From the NCBI GenBank assembly GCA_900762805.1, contig CAAFHY010000040.1, forward strand, positions 1-11,156: a stretch of 11,156 nt of DNA, given 5' to 3'. This document shows positions 1 to 9,981 of this stretch, piece by piece. This DNA comes from Oscillospiraceae bacterium. Its GTDB lineage: Bacteria; Bacillota; Clostridia; Oscillospirales; Ruminococcaceae. The number at the start of each line of letters is the position of its first letter. The stretch's first letter is position 1. The position numbers and the translations under genes are program-made. The notes below the pieces were generated by a model. It searched no databases, had not been told where the DNA came from, and saw nothing but the letters and a program-made list of their open reading frames with translations.

Positions 1-15
1 CAAAAGGAGAAAACT

Positions 16-1350
16 ATGGCAAGAATGTTTGGAACCGACGGGATCCGCGGCATCGCGAACAAGGATCTCAGCTGCGAGCTGGCCGTGCGCGTTGGGCGCA
101 GTGCCGCCACCGTGCTGACAAAGCATCTCAACAAGAATGCCCGCATCATCATCGGGCGCGACACCCGCATCTCCGGCGAGATGCTGGAGCAGGCCCTTGC
201 CGCCGGCATCTGCTCGGCGGGTGCCGACGCCGTTCTGCTGGGTGTTGTGCCGACACCGGCTGTTTCCTATCTTGTGAAGTTCTACGGCGCCGACGCCGGC
301 GTCATGATCACGGCCTCCCACAACCCTGTGCAGTACAACGGCATCAAGATTTTCAATGGCGACGGCTTCAAGCTGCCCGACGATATCGAGGATGAGATCG
401 AGGCGCAGGTCAAAAACGGCGGCGGTGAATGTGATGACGATATCGGCCGCATCACCCGCAGCGAGGTCGCTGCGATCGACTATGTGGAGCATGTCATCCG
501 TGAGCTGGACACCGACCTGTCGGGGCTGCGCGTCGTGTTTGACTGCGCCAACGGTGCTTCGAGCGAAACGGCCCGCAGGATATTCGGCCGCCTTGGCTGC
601 GAGTGCATCTTTACCGGCGCCGAGCCGAACGGCCTCAACATCAACGACGGTGTCGGCTCCACCCACCTCGATCATCTCCAGGCGCTGGTGCTGCGCGAGA
701 AGGCCGACATCGGCGTGGCCTTTGACGGCGATGCCGACCGCTGTCTCGCCATCGACGAGACGGGCGCCGAGATCGATGGAGACAAGATCATCGCCATTCT
801 GTCGCTGGCCATGAAGGAAAAGGGCGAGCTGTCCCGCAATACGGCCGTTGTGACCGTCATGAGCAACCTCGGCTTTATGGAATTCGCCAGAAATCACAAT
901 ATCAAGGTCGAATCGACCGTCGTGGGCGACCGTTATGTGCTGGAGGAGATGCGCCGCGGCGGCTACAAGATCGGCGGCGAGCAGTCGGGCCATGTCATCC
1001 TGTTTGACCATGCCGTCACCGGCGACGGCCAGCTGACGGCGCTGGCGCTGCTGTCCCGCCTGAAGGAGAGCGGCCTGAAGGCCAGCGAGCTGGCCTCGAT
1101 CATGGAAAAATACCCGCAGGTCATCCTCAACGTCGCCGCCAATGCCGAGCAGAAGGCCCGGTTCAAGGAGGACGAGGAGCTGGCCGGCTTTATTCAGGCA
1201 CAGCAGCAGGAGCTGTTTTCGACCGGCCGCGTGCTGGTGCGTCCCTCCGGCACCGAGCCTTATATCCGCGTGATGGTCGAGGGCAAGGACAAGAATGCCA
1301 TCGAATCGGTCGCGTGGGCCATCCGGCAGCGCATCGAGGAAAGGATCTGA
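16..1350 (+). CDS. glmM: Phosphoglucosamine mutase GlmM
   Basis: Cytosolic enzyme that interconverts glucosamine-6-phosphate and glucosamine-1-phosphate, the step before GlmU makes UDP-GlcNAc for peptidoglycan. The 444-residue length is normal for the family. All hallmarks of the alpha-D-phosphohexomutase superfamily are visible in order: FGTDGIRG at residues 5-12; the phosphoserine loop TASHNP with the phosphorylated Ser at 101; the metal loop DGDADR at 237-242 with Asp 237, 239 and 241; the sugar-specificity loop GEQSGH at 321-326; and the phosphate-binding loop RPSGTEP at 409-415. The ATG at 16 follows a strong SD (AAAGGAGA, 3-10). Serine at 101 together with GEQSGH favours GlmM over phosphomannomutase/phosphoglucomutase relatives. 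In many Bacillota glmM lies after cdaA-ybbR; the upstream side is outside this window. The next gene starts one base after its stop, so the two are probably co-translated. Very confident. Confidence 0.97.
   Translation: MARMFGTDGIRGIANKDLSCELAVRVGRSAATVLTKHLNKNARIIIGRDTRISGEMLEQALAAGICSAGADAVLLGVVPTPAVSYLVKFYGADAGVMITASHNPVQYNGIKIFNGDGFKLPDDIEDEIEAQVKNGGGECDDDIGRITRSEVAAIDYVEHVIRELDTDLSGLRVVFDCANGASSETARRIFGRLGCECIFTGAEPNGLNINDGVGSTHLDHLQALVLREKADIGVAFDGDADRCLAIDETGAEIDGDKIIAILSLAMKEKGELSRNTAVVTVMSNLGFMEFARNHNIKVESTVVGDRYVLEEMRRGGYKIGGEQSGHVILFDHAVTGDGQLTALALLSRLKESGLKASELASIMEKYPQVILNVAANAEQKARFKEDEELAGFIQAQQQELFSTGRVLVRPSGTEPYIRVMVEGKDKNAIESVAWAIRQRIEERI
1337..1344 (+). promoter_or_regulatory. 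SD deciding the TTG start of the methyltransferase
   Basis: AGGAAAGG lies inside the last codons of glmM and ends 7 bases before the TTG at 1352. No ATG or GTG start is suitably placed nearby. An in-frame ATG at 1295 lies deep inside glmM, would add 19 residues of glmM-shadow sequence and has no comparable SD. Confidence 0.7.
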
Positions 1351-1351
1351 C

Positions 1352-2218
1352 TTGGCAAGAGCAGCTGAAAACTGGAAGGACTATGAGCTGATCGACGCTT
1401 CGTCCCGCAACCGGCTTGAGCGGTGGGGGAGGTATATCCTCGTGCGCCCCGACCCGCAGATCGTCTGGCAGACCCCGATGACGGACCCGCTGTGGCAGAA
1501 CGCCCATGCCGTCTATCATCGCTCGGCCAGCGGCGGCGGCCGGTGGGAATACCGCAAAAAGCTGCCGGAGGAGTGGGTCATCAGCTATGCCGGCCGCTTC
1601 CGGCTGCGCGTGTCGCCTACCGGCTTCAAGCATACCGGCGTCTTTCCCGAACAAGCCGCCAACTGGGATCGGTATGATTCTCTTATCCGCGCCGCCGGCC
1701 GCCCCATCCGGGTGCTCAATCTGTTTGCCTACACCGGCGGGGCGACGCTGGCCTGCCTTGCGGCGGGTGCGACGGTCTGCCATGTTGACGCCAGCAAGGG
1801 CATGGTCGAATGGGCCAAGCGCAATGTCGAGCTGAACGGCATGGGCGGTTCCTCGATCCGCTATATCGTGGACGACTGCAAAAAGTTTGTCGCGCGGGAG
1901 ATCCGCCGCGGCAACCGCTACGATGCGCTTATCCTCGACCCGCCGTCCTACGGGCGCGGGCCGTCGGGCGAGATGTTCCGGCTGGAGGACGATATCTTTG
2001 ACCTTATGCAGCTGTGCGCCGGCGTGATGGTCGAAAAGCCGCTCTTTGTGGCGCTCAACGCCTATACGGCGGGGCTGTCGCCCTCCGTGATGGGATATAT
2101 CATGAATGTGGTCTTTGCCGGCCGCGGCCGCACCGAATGCGGCGAGATCGGTCTGCGTGTCAGAAACAGCGGCTTTGTGCTGCCCTGCGGCAATACGGCG
2201 TGGCTGTTGGAAGAATAG
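1352..2218 (+). CDS. Class I SAM-dependent methyltransferase (RlmI/RlmK-like, probable rRNA methylase)
   Basis: A 288-residue cytosolic protein. The SAM-binding glycine motif reads [10 protein letters not shown] (121-130), followed by an acidic residue in the HVDAS strand. The catalytic motif DPPSYGRG begins at Asp196. The combination of FAYTGG with DPPSYGRG and the upstream 'F...TG.FPEQ' segment is typical of the COG1092 / Methyltrans_SAM group that includes the RlmI and RlmK 23S rRNA cytosine/guanine methylases. The N-terminal PUA domain of E. coli RlmI is absent, so the exact target cannot be inferred. The TTG start sits one base after the glmM stop, with an SD 7 bases upstream. The stop lies 4 bases before ecfA1, so the gene is embedded in the operon. 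Family assignment is confident; RNA as substrate is an inference from family. Confidence 0.85.
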   Translation: MARAAENWKDYELIDASSRNRLERWGRYILVRPDPQIVWQTPMTDPLWQNAHAVYHRSASGGGRWEYRKKLPEEWVISYAGRFRLRVSPTGFKHTGVFPEQAANWDRYDSLIRAAGRPIRVLNLFAYTGGATLACLAAGATVCHVDASKGMVEWAKRNVELNGMGGSSIRYIVDDCKKFVAREIRRGNRYDALILDPPSYGRGPSGEMFRLEDDIFDLMQLCAGVMVEKPLFVALNAYTAGLSPSVMGYIMNVVFAGRGRTECGEIGLRVRNSGFVLPCGNTAWLLEE

Positions 2219-2222
2219 GAAC

Positions 2223-3059
2223 ATGGAAAAAATCATTGATGTCGATCATATCAGCTTTTCCTACGGCGATGAGCCGGTGCTGAAGGAAACGTCGCTTGCC
2301 GTCGGGCGCGGCAGCTTCATCGCTGTGCTGGGCTACAACGGCAGCGGCAAATCGACGCTGGCCAAACACCTCAACGCCCTGCTGGTGCCGCAGGAGGGCA
2401 AGGTCACTGTCGAGGGCATGGATACTGCCGACGACGCCAACACACTGGCCATCCGGCAGAAGGTCGGCATGGTCTTTCAGAACCCTGACAACCAGATCGT
2501 CGCCGCCGTGGTGGAGGAGGACGTCGCCTTTGGCCCCGAAAACCTCGGCATTGCGCCCGACGAGATCCGCCGCCGTGTCGATGAGGCGCTGCAGGCCGTC
2601 GGCATGGAGGAGAAGGCCCGCTTTGCCCCGCACAAGCTGTCGGGCGGGCAGAAGCAACGCGTCGCCATCGCCGGCGTGCTGGCCATGCGGCCCGATTGTA
2701 TCGTGCTCGACGAGCCGACCGCCATGCTTGACCCCGTCGGCCGCCGCCGTGTTATAGAGACGATCCGCGGCCTCAACCGCGAGAGCGGCATCACCGTCGT
2801 GCTTATCACCCACTATATGGCGGAGGCGGCGCAGGCCGACCGCATCGTCGTGATGAGCGACGGGCAGATCGCCCTTTCCGGTACGCCCAGGGAGGTCTTC
2901 GGCGACATGGAGCGTATGCGCGCCTACGGGCTGGATGTCCCGCAGGTTACCGAGCTGTGCGCCCGCCTGCACGCCGACGGCGTCGATATCCCCTGCGACA
3001 TCATTTCCATCGGCGAGTGCGCCGATGTGCTGGAAGCTATGCTGAAAGGCAACCGATGA
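2223..3059 (+). CDS. ecfA1: Energy-coupling factor transporter ATPase EcfA1
   Basis: One of the two ABC ATPases that power a group II ECF importer of vitamins or metal ions on the inner face of the membrane. The 278 residues contain Walker [10 protein letters not shown] (37-45), the Q-loop Gln86 in VFQNPDNQ, the ABC signature LSGGQ (139-143), Walker B IVLDEP with Asp163-Glu164, and the switch His197 in [12 protein letters not shown] is characteristic of EcfA1/CbiO. The start chosen is the ATG at 2223, just after the methyltransferase stop, with GGAAG at 2209-2213 as SD. An in-frame ATG at 2106 would only add sequence shadowing the methyltransferase. The protein begins [14 protein letters not shown], the usual N-terminus of these ATPases. 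The stop overlaps the ecfA2 start. It should dimerise with EcfA2 and dock onto EcfT. Confidence 0.95.
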   Translation: MEKIIDVDHISFSYGDEPVLKETSLAVGRGSFIAVLGYNGSGKSTLAKHLNALLVPQEGKVTVEGMDTADDANTLAIRQKVGMVFQNPDNQIVAAVVEEDVAFGPENLGIAPDEIRRRVDEALQAVGMEEKARFAPHKLSGGQKQRVAIAGVLAMRPDCIVLDEPTAMLDPVGRRRVIETIRGLNRESGITVVLITHYMAEAAQADRIVVMSDGQIALSGTPREVFGDMERMRAYGLDVPQVTELCARLHADGVDIPCDIISIGECADVLEAMLKGNR

Positions 3060-3919
3060 ATGCAATCGAAACAAAAGAGCTGACCTACAAATACAGCCCC
3101 GGCCTGCCCGACGAGGTGCTGGCCGTCGATTCGCTGTCTGTCACCGTCCGCAAGGGGGATTTTGTCGGCATCATCGGCCATACGGGGTCCGGCAAATCGA
3201 CCTTTATCCAGATGCTGGCCGGTCTGCTCAGGCCGACAGCCGGCCAGGTGCTGATAGACGGGCAGGATATCTTTGCCGACAAGAAAACGCTGCATGGGAT
3301 GCGCTTCCGTGTGGGGCTGGTGTTCCAATATCCCGAATACCAGCTGTTTGAGGAGACGGTCTATAAGGATATCGCCTTCGGCCCCAAAAACATGGGCCTG
3401 CCGGACGATGAGATCGACGCCCGCGTGCGCGAGGCCGCCCGCTTTGTCGGGCTGACCGATGAGCTGCTCGACCGCTCGCCCTTTGAGCTGTCCGGCGGCC
3501 AGAAGCGGCGTGCCGCCATTGCCGGCGTCATGGCCATGCGCCCGGAGATACTCATCCTTGACGAGCCGGCAGCCGGCCTCGACCCGCGCGGCCGGCTGGA
3601 GATCCTTGACGAGATCGAAGGCTATCACCGGCAGAGCGGGACCACCGTGCTGCTGGTCAGTCACTCGATGGAGGATATCGCCCGCTACGCCGACCGCGTG
3701 CTGGTCATTTCCAACGGCCGCCTGTTTGATTACGGGACGGTGGAGGAGGTCTTTCGCACCGCCGCCCGGCTGGAGGAAAACGGGCTGTCGGTGCCGCAGA
3801 TCACAGAGCTGTTTCTGGAGCTGGAGCGGCGCGGTATTCACTTCGACGAAAGTGTTTATACCGTCAAGTACGCCGAAAAGCTGCTGCTGGCGGCGCTGAA
3901 GGGCGGTGAGCGCCCATGA
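3056..3919 (+). CDS. ecfA2: Energy-coupling factor transporter ATPase EcfA2
   Basis: Second ABC ATPase of the ECF module, 287 residues. Walker A is GHTGSGKST (41-49), the Q-loop region reads [14 protein letters not shown], the signature is LSGGQ (145-149), Walker B is LILDEP with Asp169-Glu170, and the switch His203 lies in SHSM. The [10 protein letters not shown] segment separates EcfA2 from EcfA1, which has FQNPDNQ. Start and stop both overlap neighbours by ATGA: the ATG at 3056 overlaps the ecfA1 stop, with AAAGG at 3045-3049 as SD; the TGA at 3917-3919 overlaps the ecfT start. This is consistent with coupled translation and matched stoichiometry of the A1-A2 heterodimer. An in-frame ATG at 2957 lies within ecfA1 and gives an implausible Arg-rich extension. 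Confidence 0.95.
   Translation: MNAIETKELTYKYSPGLPDEVLAVDSLSVTVRKGDFVGIIGHTGSGKSTFIQMLAGLLRPTAGQVLIDGQDIFADKKTLHGMRFRVGLVFQYPEYQLFEETVYKDIAFGPKNMGLPDDEIDARVREAARFVGLTDELLDRSPFELSGGQKRRAAIAGVMAMRPEILILDEPAAGLDPRGRLEILDEIEGYHRQSGTTVLLVSHSMEDIARYADRVLVISNGRLFDYGTVEEVFRTAARLEENGLSVPQITELFLELERRGIHFDESVYTVKYAEKLLLAALKGGERP
3892..3915 (+). promoter_or_regulatory. Overlapping alternative hairpins at the ecfT ribosome binding site
   Basis: Directly before the ecfT ATG the end of ecfA2 can form two mutually exclusive perfect stems: GGCGCT (3892-3897) with AGCGCC (3909-3914), and GGGCG (3901-3905) with CGCCC (3911-3915). The SD GGTGAG (3905-3910) lies mostly in the loop of the second stem and partly in the loop of the first. 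The pairing is visible in the sequence; a regulatory role is unproven and chance is plausible in such GC-rich DNA. Confidence 0.3.
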
Positions 3920-4731
3920 TCCGCGACGTGACCTTCGGGCAGTATATCGACCGCCGATCGCTGGCCCACCAGCTTGACGCCCGCACCAAGCTGCTGCTGG
4001 TGATCCTGTATATCGTGATGCTGTTCGCTTCCAAAACGGCGGCAGGGCTGGCGGTCTCGATGCTGCTGGTGCCCCTCTGCTACGCCGTGTCGAGGATTCC
4101 CTTCCGCATGGCGCTGCGCAGCATCAAGCCCATCGTGCCGCTGCTGCTTTTCACCTCGGTGCTCAACGTGCTGTTCACGGCGGGTGAAACGGTGCTGGTG
4201 CAGTTCTGGCGCATCACCATCACCCGCGAGGGGCTGGTCTTTGCGCTGCTCATCTCGCTGCGCATCCTCTGTCTGCTGGCGGGGACTTCTCTGCTGACCT
4301 ACACCACCTCGCCCATCGAGCTGACCGACGGCATCGAGCGCGCCGCCAAGCCGCTGCAAAGGATAGGCTTTCCGGCACACGAGCTGGCCATGATGATGAC
4401 CATCGCGCTGCGCTTCATCCCGACGCTCATCGACGAGACCGACAAGATTATGAGCGCCCAGAAAGCGCGCGGCGCCGCCTTTGACACCGGCAATCTGGTG
4501 CAGCGCATCCGCGCCATGGTGCCCATTCTGGTGCCGCTTTTCGTTTCGTCCTTCCGCCGGGCCGATGAGCTGGCGGTGGCTATGGAGTGCCGCTGCTACC
4601 ACGGCGGCGAGGGGCGCACCCGCATGAAAACGACCCGCATGGGCGGGCGCGATCTGGCGGCGCTGCTGCTGGCGGCGCTGCTGCTGGCCGCCGTGCTTGT
4701 GACCAACCACTATCTTCCGGCGGTGATCTGA
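3916..4731 (+). CDS. ecfT: Energy-coupling factor transporter transmembrane protein EcfT
   Basis: Integral membrane scaffold that links the EcfA ATPases to interchangeable substrate-binding S components. The 271 residues begin with the typical EcfT opening (TFGQY...S..H.LDARTKLL), then several hydrophobic membrane segments, including around 29-60 and 72-97, and a final one at about 246-265. The cytoplasmic coupling helices carry the family signatures: AQKARG at 181-186, and the second motif at 220-229 reading AVAMECRCYH. In most family members the second motif ends A-R-G-Y; here Gly is replaced by Cys227 while the key Arg226 is kept. The start overlaps the ecfA2 stop; GGTGAG (3905-3910) is the SD. 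The stop is one base before truA. No S component lies in the window, so it presumably serves S subunits encoded elsewhere. Very confident in family. Confidence 0.94.
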   Translation: MIRDVTFGQYIDRRSLAHQLDARTKLLLVILYIVMLFASKTAAGLAVSMLLVPLCYAVSRIPFRMALRSIKPIVPLLLFTSVLNVLFTAGETVLVQFWRITITREGLVFALLISLRILCLLAGTSLLTYTTSPIELTDGIERAAKPLQRIGFPAHELAMMMTIALRFIPTLIDETDKIMSAQKARGAAFDTGNLVQRIRAMVPILVPLFVSSFRRADELAVAMECRCYHGGEGRTRMKTTRMGGRDLAALLLAALLLAAVLVTNHYLPAVI

Positions 4732-4732
4732 T

Positions 4733-5497
4733 ATGCCCAACCATCTCATCCGGCTCAGCTATGTCGGCACGGCCTACCACGGCTTTCAGATACAGGCCAA
4801 CGCCGACACGGTGCAGGCACGCCTGCAGACGGCGCTGCGGACGGCGCTCGGCTTCCTGCCCGATATCAAGGGCTGCTCCCGCACCGACAGCGGCGTCCAT
4901 GCCCGTGCCTTTTACGTCAGCTTCTGCACCCCGCAGCCGCTCGATGCCCGCCGCTTTCTGCGTTCGGTCAACGCGCTGCTGCCCGATGACATCCGCGTCC
5001 ACGCGATCGAGCAGGTGCCGGAGACGTTCCATGCCCGTTACAGCGCCGCCGGCAAGGTCTATGAATATCTTATTTACAACAGCCCTGTGATGGACCCCTT
5101 TCTGAACGGGCGCGCGGTGCTGTTTCCCGGCCCTTTCGACTGTGAGGCGGTCAATCGGGCGCTGGCTCCGCTGCTGGGCCGGCACGATTTTTCGGCCTTC
5201 TGCGGCGAAAAGGGGAAAAAAGAGGATATGTGCCGCACCCTCACCCGCTGCGCCGCCGCCCGCGAGGGCGACCTTGTCCGGCTGACGGCCGCAGCCGACG
5301 GCTTTTTGTACAATATGGTGCGCATCATCGCCGGCACGGCCATGAGCGCGGCGCGCGGCCGGCTCGACGCCGCCGGCGTCGCCGCCATCCTTGCCTCAGG
5401 CCGGCGCAGCCTGCTGTGCTCCACCGCTCCCGCCGAGGGACTATATCTTACCAGGGTGGAATATCATTTTGAAGGAACAGACTGTCACCAAAAATGA
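4733..5497 (+). CDS. truA: tRNA pseudouridine(38-40) synthase TruA
   Basis: Converts uridines 38-40 of the tRNA anticodon arm to pseudouridine. The 254-residue length is typical. The N-terminus (LSYVGTAYHGFQIQ) and the catalytic loop GCSRTDSGVHA, with the nucleophile Asp52, are diagnostic. The Y-E-Y-L segment after the K/V-Y motif and the C-terminal FLYNMVRIIAGT match the second half of the pseudodimer fold. The ATG at 4733 follows the ecfT stop by one base and has GGTGAT (4722-4727) as SD. ecfA1-ecfA2-ecfT-truA is a conserved order in Bacillota, usually located after rplQ and before rplM-rpsI; here it sits after glmM instead. The last 29 bases overlap the next gene. Very confident. Confidence 0.96.
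   Translation: MPNHLIRLSYVGTAYHGFQIQANADTVQARLQTALRTALGFLPDIKGCSRTDSGVHARAFYVSFCTPQPLDARRFLRSVNALLPDDIRVHAIEQVPETFHARYSAAGKVYEYLIYNSPVMDPFLNGRAVLFPGPFDCEAVNRALAPLLGRHDFSAFCGEKGKKEDMCRTLTRCAAAREGDLVRLTAAADGFLYNMVRIIAGTAMSAARGRLDAAGVAAILASGRRSLLCSTAPAEGLYLTRVEYHFEGTDCHQK
5453..5460 (+). promoter_or_regulatory. SD deciding the TTG start of the DUF5711-like gene
   Basis: AGGGTGGA lies inside the 3' end of truA, 8 bases before the TTG at 5469. An ATG at 5496 is in another frame and meets a stop at once. No in-frame ATG exists until far into the protein. Confidence 0.6.
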
Positions 5498-6626
5498 AAT
5501 AGCGCTGGCGAGGAAGAAGAAGCAGAGCGCCTACCGCCGCCGGCGGGCACTTCACGCCGCCATTGTGCTGGCTGTTATTGCCGCCGTCATTACAACCGTT
5601 GTGCTGCTGCCGCCCACCGCCGCCAAGGACCTGAGCAGTGCCTTCAAGTCGTTCTTTGCCTACGGCAGCTGGCCGGTCAGCCTCGGTGCTTCGTCGTTCG
5701 ACAGCGTGCAGCCGCTCGATGCCGGCTTTGCCGTGTCGGCGGGCGACCGCGTGACCGTTTACAGCAACACGGGCGCCCAGCTCCAGAGCATTTCTGTCAA
5801 CTACACCGCGCCGGTGACGGTGACCCACGGCAACAAGCTGCTGGTTTATGCCAGCGACGGCACCGAGGCGCGGCTCTATAACCGCACCGAAGCCATCGCT
5901 TCCTTTACGACGCAGCAGCGTATTTTATCAGCCGATACAGCAGGCGGCCGCGTCGCCCTGCTGACGGCCAGCAGCCGCTACACGGGCGAGGTGACAGTCA
6001 GCTCGGCCGGCGGCGAGGAGCTTTTTACATGGTACTGTGCCGAGGGCTTTCCCTACCTTGTCCGCTTTTCGGACAACGGCAGCCGCCTCTGCGTCGCCGC
6101 CATGGTCATCGAGAACGGCCGCTTCGATACGCGCGTGACGGTGCTTGATATCAACAGCAGCAGCGAGGTGTTTACCGCCGCTGTCGAGGGAACGGTCCAC
6201 CATGTTTTCTTTGCCGGCCGAGCGCTGCTGTGTCTGTCCGACACCGGCGCCACGCCGCTCAGTGAAACGGGGGAGCTCGGCACGCCCTACCGCCTTGAGG
6301 GGCGCACGCTGCTGGCGCTGGCCGAGGGCCCCGGCGGGCAGCTGGCTCTGGCGCTCGGCTACGGCGGCCATGACAAGCTGACCGGCATCGTCGTGCTGGG
6401 ACGCGGCGGCGCCCTGCAGACGGAGTTTGCCGCCGGTATCCCGGTGCGCGACCTCTGCATTACCAAAAACGAGCTTTACCTGCTCTCCGAGGGGCGGGTG
6501 GAGGTCGTTGATTACACCGGCGCATCGGTGCGGACGCTTTCATGCAGCTATTCGGCCTCACGGCTGCTGCTGTGCGGCGGCGACCCCGTTGTGTTTGCCG
6601 GCGGCACGGCAGCCAAAGCCGGCTGA
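5469..6626 (+). CDS. Membrane-anchored extracytoplasmic protein resembling DUF5711
   Basis: A 385-residue protein of unknown function. It has a strongly basic cytoplasmic N-terminus (RKKK at 15-18, RRRR at 23-26), one membrane segment at about 28-47, then a long extracytoplasmic part built of repeated short beta-strand units such as 'VTVYSNTGAQLQSISVNY' and 'LLVYASDGTEARLYN'. The pattern suggests a beta-propeller-like fold. This organisation and position resemble the DUF5711 family of Clostridia; I recall this rather than having searched for it. The start is the TTG at 5469, with SD AGGGTGGA at 5453-5460, giving a 29-base overlap with truA. An in-frame ATG at 5391 would put 26 truA-shadow residues ahead of the basic segment and has no good SD. 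The CvpA-like gene follows 20 bases after the stop. A role at the cell envelope is inferred from topology; no catalytic motif is evident. Confidence 0.72.
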   Translation: MKEQTVTKNEIALARKKKQSAYRRRRALHAAIVLAVIAAVITTVVLLPPTAAKDLSSAFKSFFAYGSWPVSLGASSFDSVQPLDAGFAVSAGDRVTVYSNTGAQLQSISVNYTAPVTVTHGNKLLVYASDGTEARLYNRTEAIASFTTQQRILSADTAGGRVALLTASSRYTGEVTVSSAGGEELFTWYCAEGFPYLVRFSDNGSRLCVAAMVIENGRFDTRVTVLDINSSSEVFTAAVEGTVHHVFFAGRALLCLSDTGATPLSETGELGTPYRLEGRTLLALAEGPGGQLALALGYGGHDKLTGIVVLGRGGALQTEFAAGIPVRDLCITKNELYLLSEGRVEVVDYTGASVRTLSCSYSASRLLLCGGDPVVFAGGTAAKAG

Positions 6627-6646
6627 CGGCCGGGAAAGGAGACTTT

Positions 6647-7315
6647 ATGACAGTCGGATTGATTTTTGATGTGACGCTGGCGGCCGTGTTCGCCGTCTGC
6701 GTCATCGTAGGGCTGGTGCGCGGCGCGCTGCGCATGATCCTGCAGCTGCTGGCTGCCGCTGGCGCCGCCGTGGCAGGCTGGCTGCTCTGCACGCCGGCCG
6801 CGGCGTTTCTGGTTGACCGGGTCGTTGCGCCGCGCATCATCGACTCGCTGGCAGACAAGCTGGTGCAGTACGCCGAGAGCGGCACCGCCATCACGCTGCC
6901 CTTTGGTCTGCAGCAGTATCTGCCGCTGGCTCAGCTGAGCGACGCCACGCAGGAGAACGCGAAGGAGCTGGCGACCAGCCTGATGAACGGGTCGCTGTAT
7001 GCTCCGGTGCTGTCGGTGATGAGAGTCCTCTGCTTTGCCGTGATATTTCTCATCGTTCTGCTCATACTGTTAGGGCTGGCCCGCCTGGCCAACAAGGCCA
7101 ACGAGGTGCCGGTCATCGGCCCGGCCAACCGCGTTTTCGGCGGGCTCGCCGGGGCGCTGATCGGGCTGGTGATGTGCTATGCGCTGGCTATGGCCGCCCA
7201 TTTCACGGTGACGGCGCTTTCAGGCGTGCTGTCAGCCGCCGCGGTCGCCGATATCGCACAGGCAAAGCTTTATAATTGGCTGATCGGCATCGACCTGTTC
7301 AGCCTCTGGCTGTGA
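6647..7315 (+). CDS. CvpA family membrane protein
   Basis: A 222-residue protein with about four hydrophobic membrane segments (near 3-24, 28-48, 126-148 and 161-190) and a longer soluble stretch between the second and third. The N-terminal pattern Asp8, then a hydrophobic helix ending G-L-V-R-G (22-26), followed at once by a second helix, is the signature of the CvpA / colicin V production family. NRVFGGLAGALIGLV in the second half matches the conserved Gly-rich C-terminal helix. In E. coli CvpA is needed for colicin V production and envelope stress tolerance; in Bacillota its role is unclear. The ATG at 6647 follows a strong SD (GGAAAGGAGA, ending 5 bases upstream). An upstream in-frame ATG at 6542 lies in the preceding gene and is rejected. 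The clp gene follows after 41 bases. Confidence 0.82.
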   Translation: MTVGLIFDVTLAAVFAVCVIVGLVRGALRMILQLLAAAGAAVAGWLLCTPAAAFLVDRVVAPRIIDSLADKLVQYAESGTAITLPFGLQQYLPLAQLSDATQENAKELATSLMNGSLYAPVLSVMRVLCFAVIFLIVLLILLGLARLANKANEVPVIGPANRVFGGLAGALIGLVMCYALAMAAHFTVTALSGVLSAAAVADIAQAKLYNWLIGIDLFSLWL

Positions 7316-7356
7316 TCCGCCACAGATAGAAACAAGATAGGAAGTGAAAAAACAGA

Positions 7357-9618
<2,262 letters not shown>

Positions 9619-9625
9619 GCTTTTT

Positions 9626-9650
9626 GCCGGCCCGCCTTGTGCGGGCTGGC
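9626..9650 (+). terminator. GC hairpin 8 bases after the clp stop, possible terminator
   Basis: GCCGGCCCGC (9626-9635) pairs with GCGGGCTGGC (9641-9650) over 10 bp with one G-U, around a CTTGT loop. A run of T (9621-9625) precedes the stem, but no T-run follows it. It is therefore not a canonical intrinsic terminator; it may act as a 3'-end stabiliser or a weak or Rho-dependent stop. Its position suits the end of the long operon. Confidence 0.4.
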
Positions 9651-9710
9651 CTTGCTGCATGGATTTCAGCTTTGCGGACGAGCGAGCCGCCTGCGGGCGG
9701 GCCTTGCCGC
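9641..9710 (+). repeat. Imperfect 18-base direct repeat in the gap after clp
   Basis: GCGGGCTGGCCTTGCTGC at 9641-9658 recurs as GCGGGCGGGCCTTGCCGC at 9693-9710, 16 of 18 bases identical and offset by 52 bases. The first copy begins in the 3' arm of the hairpin after clp. The second lies next to a smaller self-complementary stretch (CCGCC 9687-9691 / GGCGG 9696-9700). Looks like a degenerate duplicated hairpin unit. Whether it recurs elsewhere in the genome cannot be seen here. Confidence 0.5.
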
Positions 9711-9972
9711 GTTCAGCCTCCTTGCAGTGGTGACGGGCGGGGGCGCTTCCGGCGGGAGCTCAGCAGCTCTGCGCCTGCCCGCTGCCCGGTGCCGAGCCTC
9801 CTGTCCGAGCCGGTAGAGGCGCGGCCTGTGGCTGTGTCCCGCCGCGGGACGGGCGCTTTTCCGTCAGAGGCGAAGGGCTTTTTGGGCGGTTGCCGACCAT
9901 TTGACCGGGCAGCCCCTGTCCATGTCCCAAGCCGGGCGGACACAGTCTGCGGTGTATTCCCGCCCCGCCGCG
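9651..9972. other. GC-rich non-coding stretch, no convincing gene
   Basis: Open frames here exist on both strands, but their products are Arg/Pro/Gly/Ser-rich, without recognisable motifs, and lack SD sequences; I read them as GC-rich noise. Visible structure includes a perfect 6-bp hairpin GTCCCG-CCG-CGGGAC (9836-9850), followed shortly by GGGCGCTTTT, and a second fold with TGTCC (9917-9921) against GGACA (9938-9942) enclosing CCC/GGG (9926-9928/9934-9936). It could be a decayed gene, a dispersed intergenic repeat or a structured RNA. None of these is established. Confidence 0.45.
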
Positions 9973-9981
9973 TGGCATAAT
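9973..9981 (+). promoter_or_regulatory. Probable extended -10 promoter for the carboxypeptidase gene
   Basis: TGGCATAAT fits the extended -10 consensus TGnTATAAT with one mismatch. It lies in the first AT-rich stretch after the GC-rich gap, 38 bases before the start codon. The -35 region at 17-bp spacing is poor (TGTATT, 9953-9958), which is usual for extended -10 promoters. Transcription would begin near 9988. Confidence 0.5.

Noticed and set aside
1190..2236. Long open frame on the - strand across the methyltransferase
   Set aside because: Antisense shadow of a GC-rich gene: no SD, His/Arg/Gly-rich product without motifs, while the + strand carries clear family motifs.
7271..7276. Perfect TATAAT near the end of the CvpA-like gene, possible promoter for clp
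   Set aside because: No -35-like hexamer at a usable distance (CCGATA at 17 bp) and no extended -10; it encodes Leu-Tyr-Asn in a plausible protein. A weak internal promoter cannot be excluded.
7316..7356. Possible CtsR operator upstream of clp
   Set aside because: No GGTCAAA-type heptad repeat is present in the 41-base gap or the adjacent CvpA gene end.
9901..9906. TTGACC as a -35 element for the carboxypeptidase promoter
   Set aside because: It lies about 70 bases upstream of the only good -10 and has no -10-like hexamer at 16-18 bases.
9624..9980. 118-codon + strand open frame in the gap after clp
   Set aside because: No SD, starts inside the hairpin, low-complexity Arg/Pro/Ala product with no recognisable fold; composition looks non-coding.
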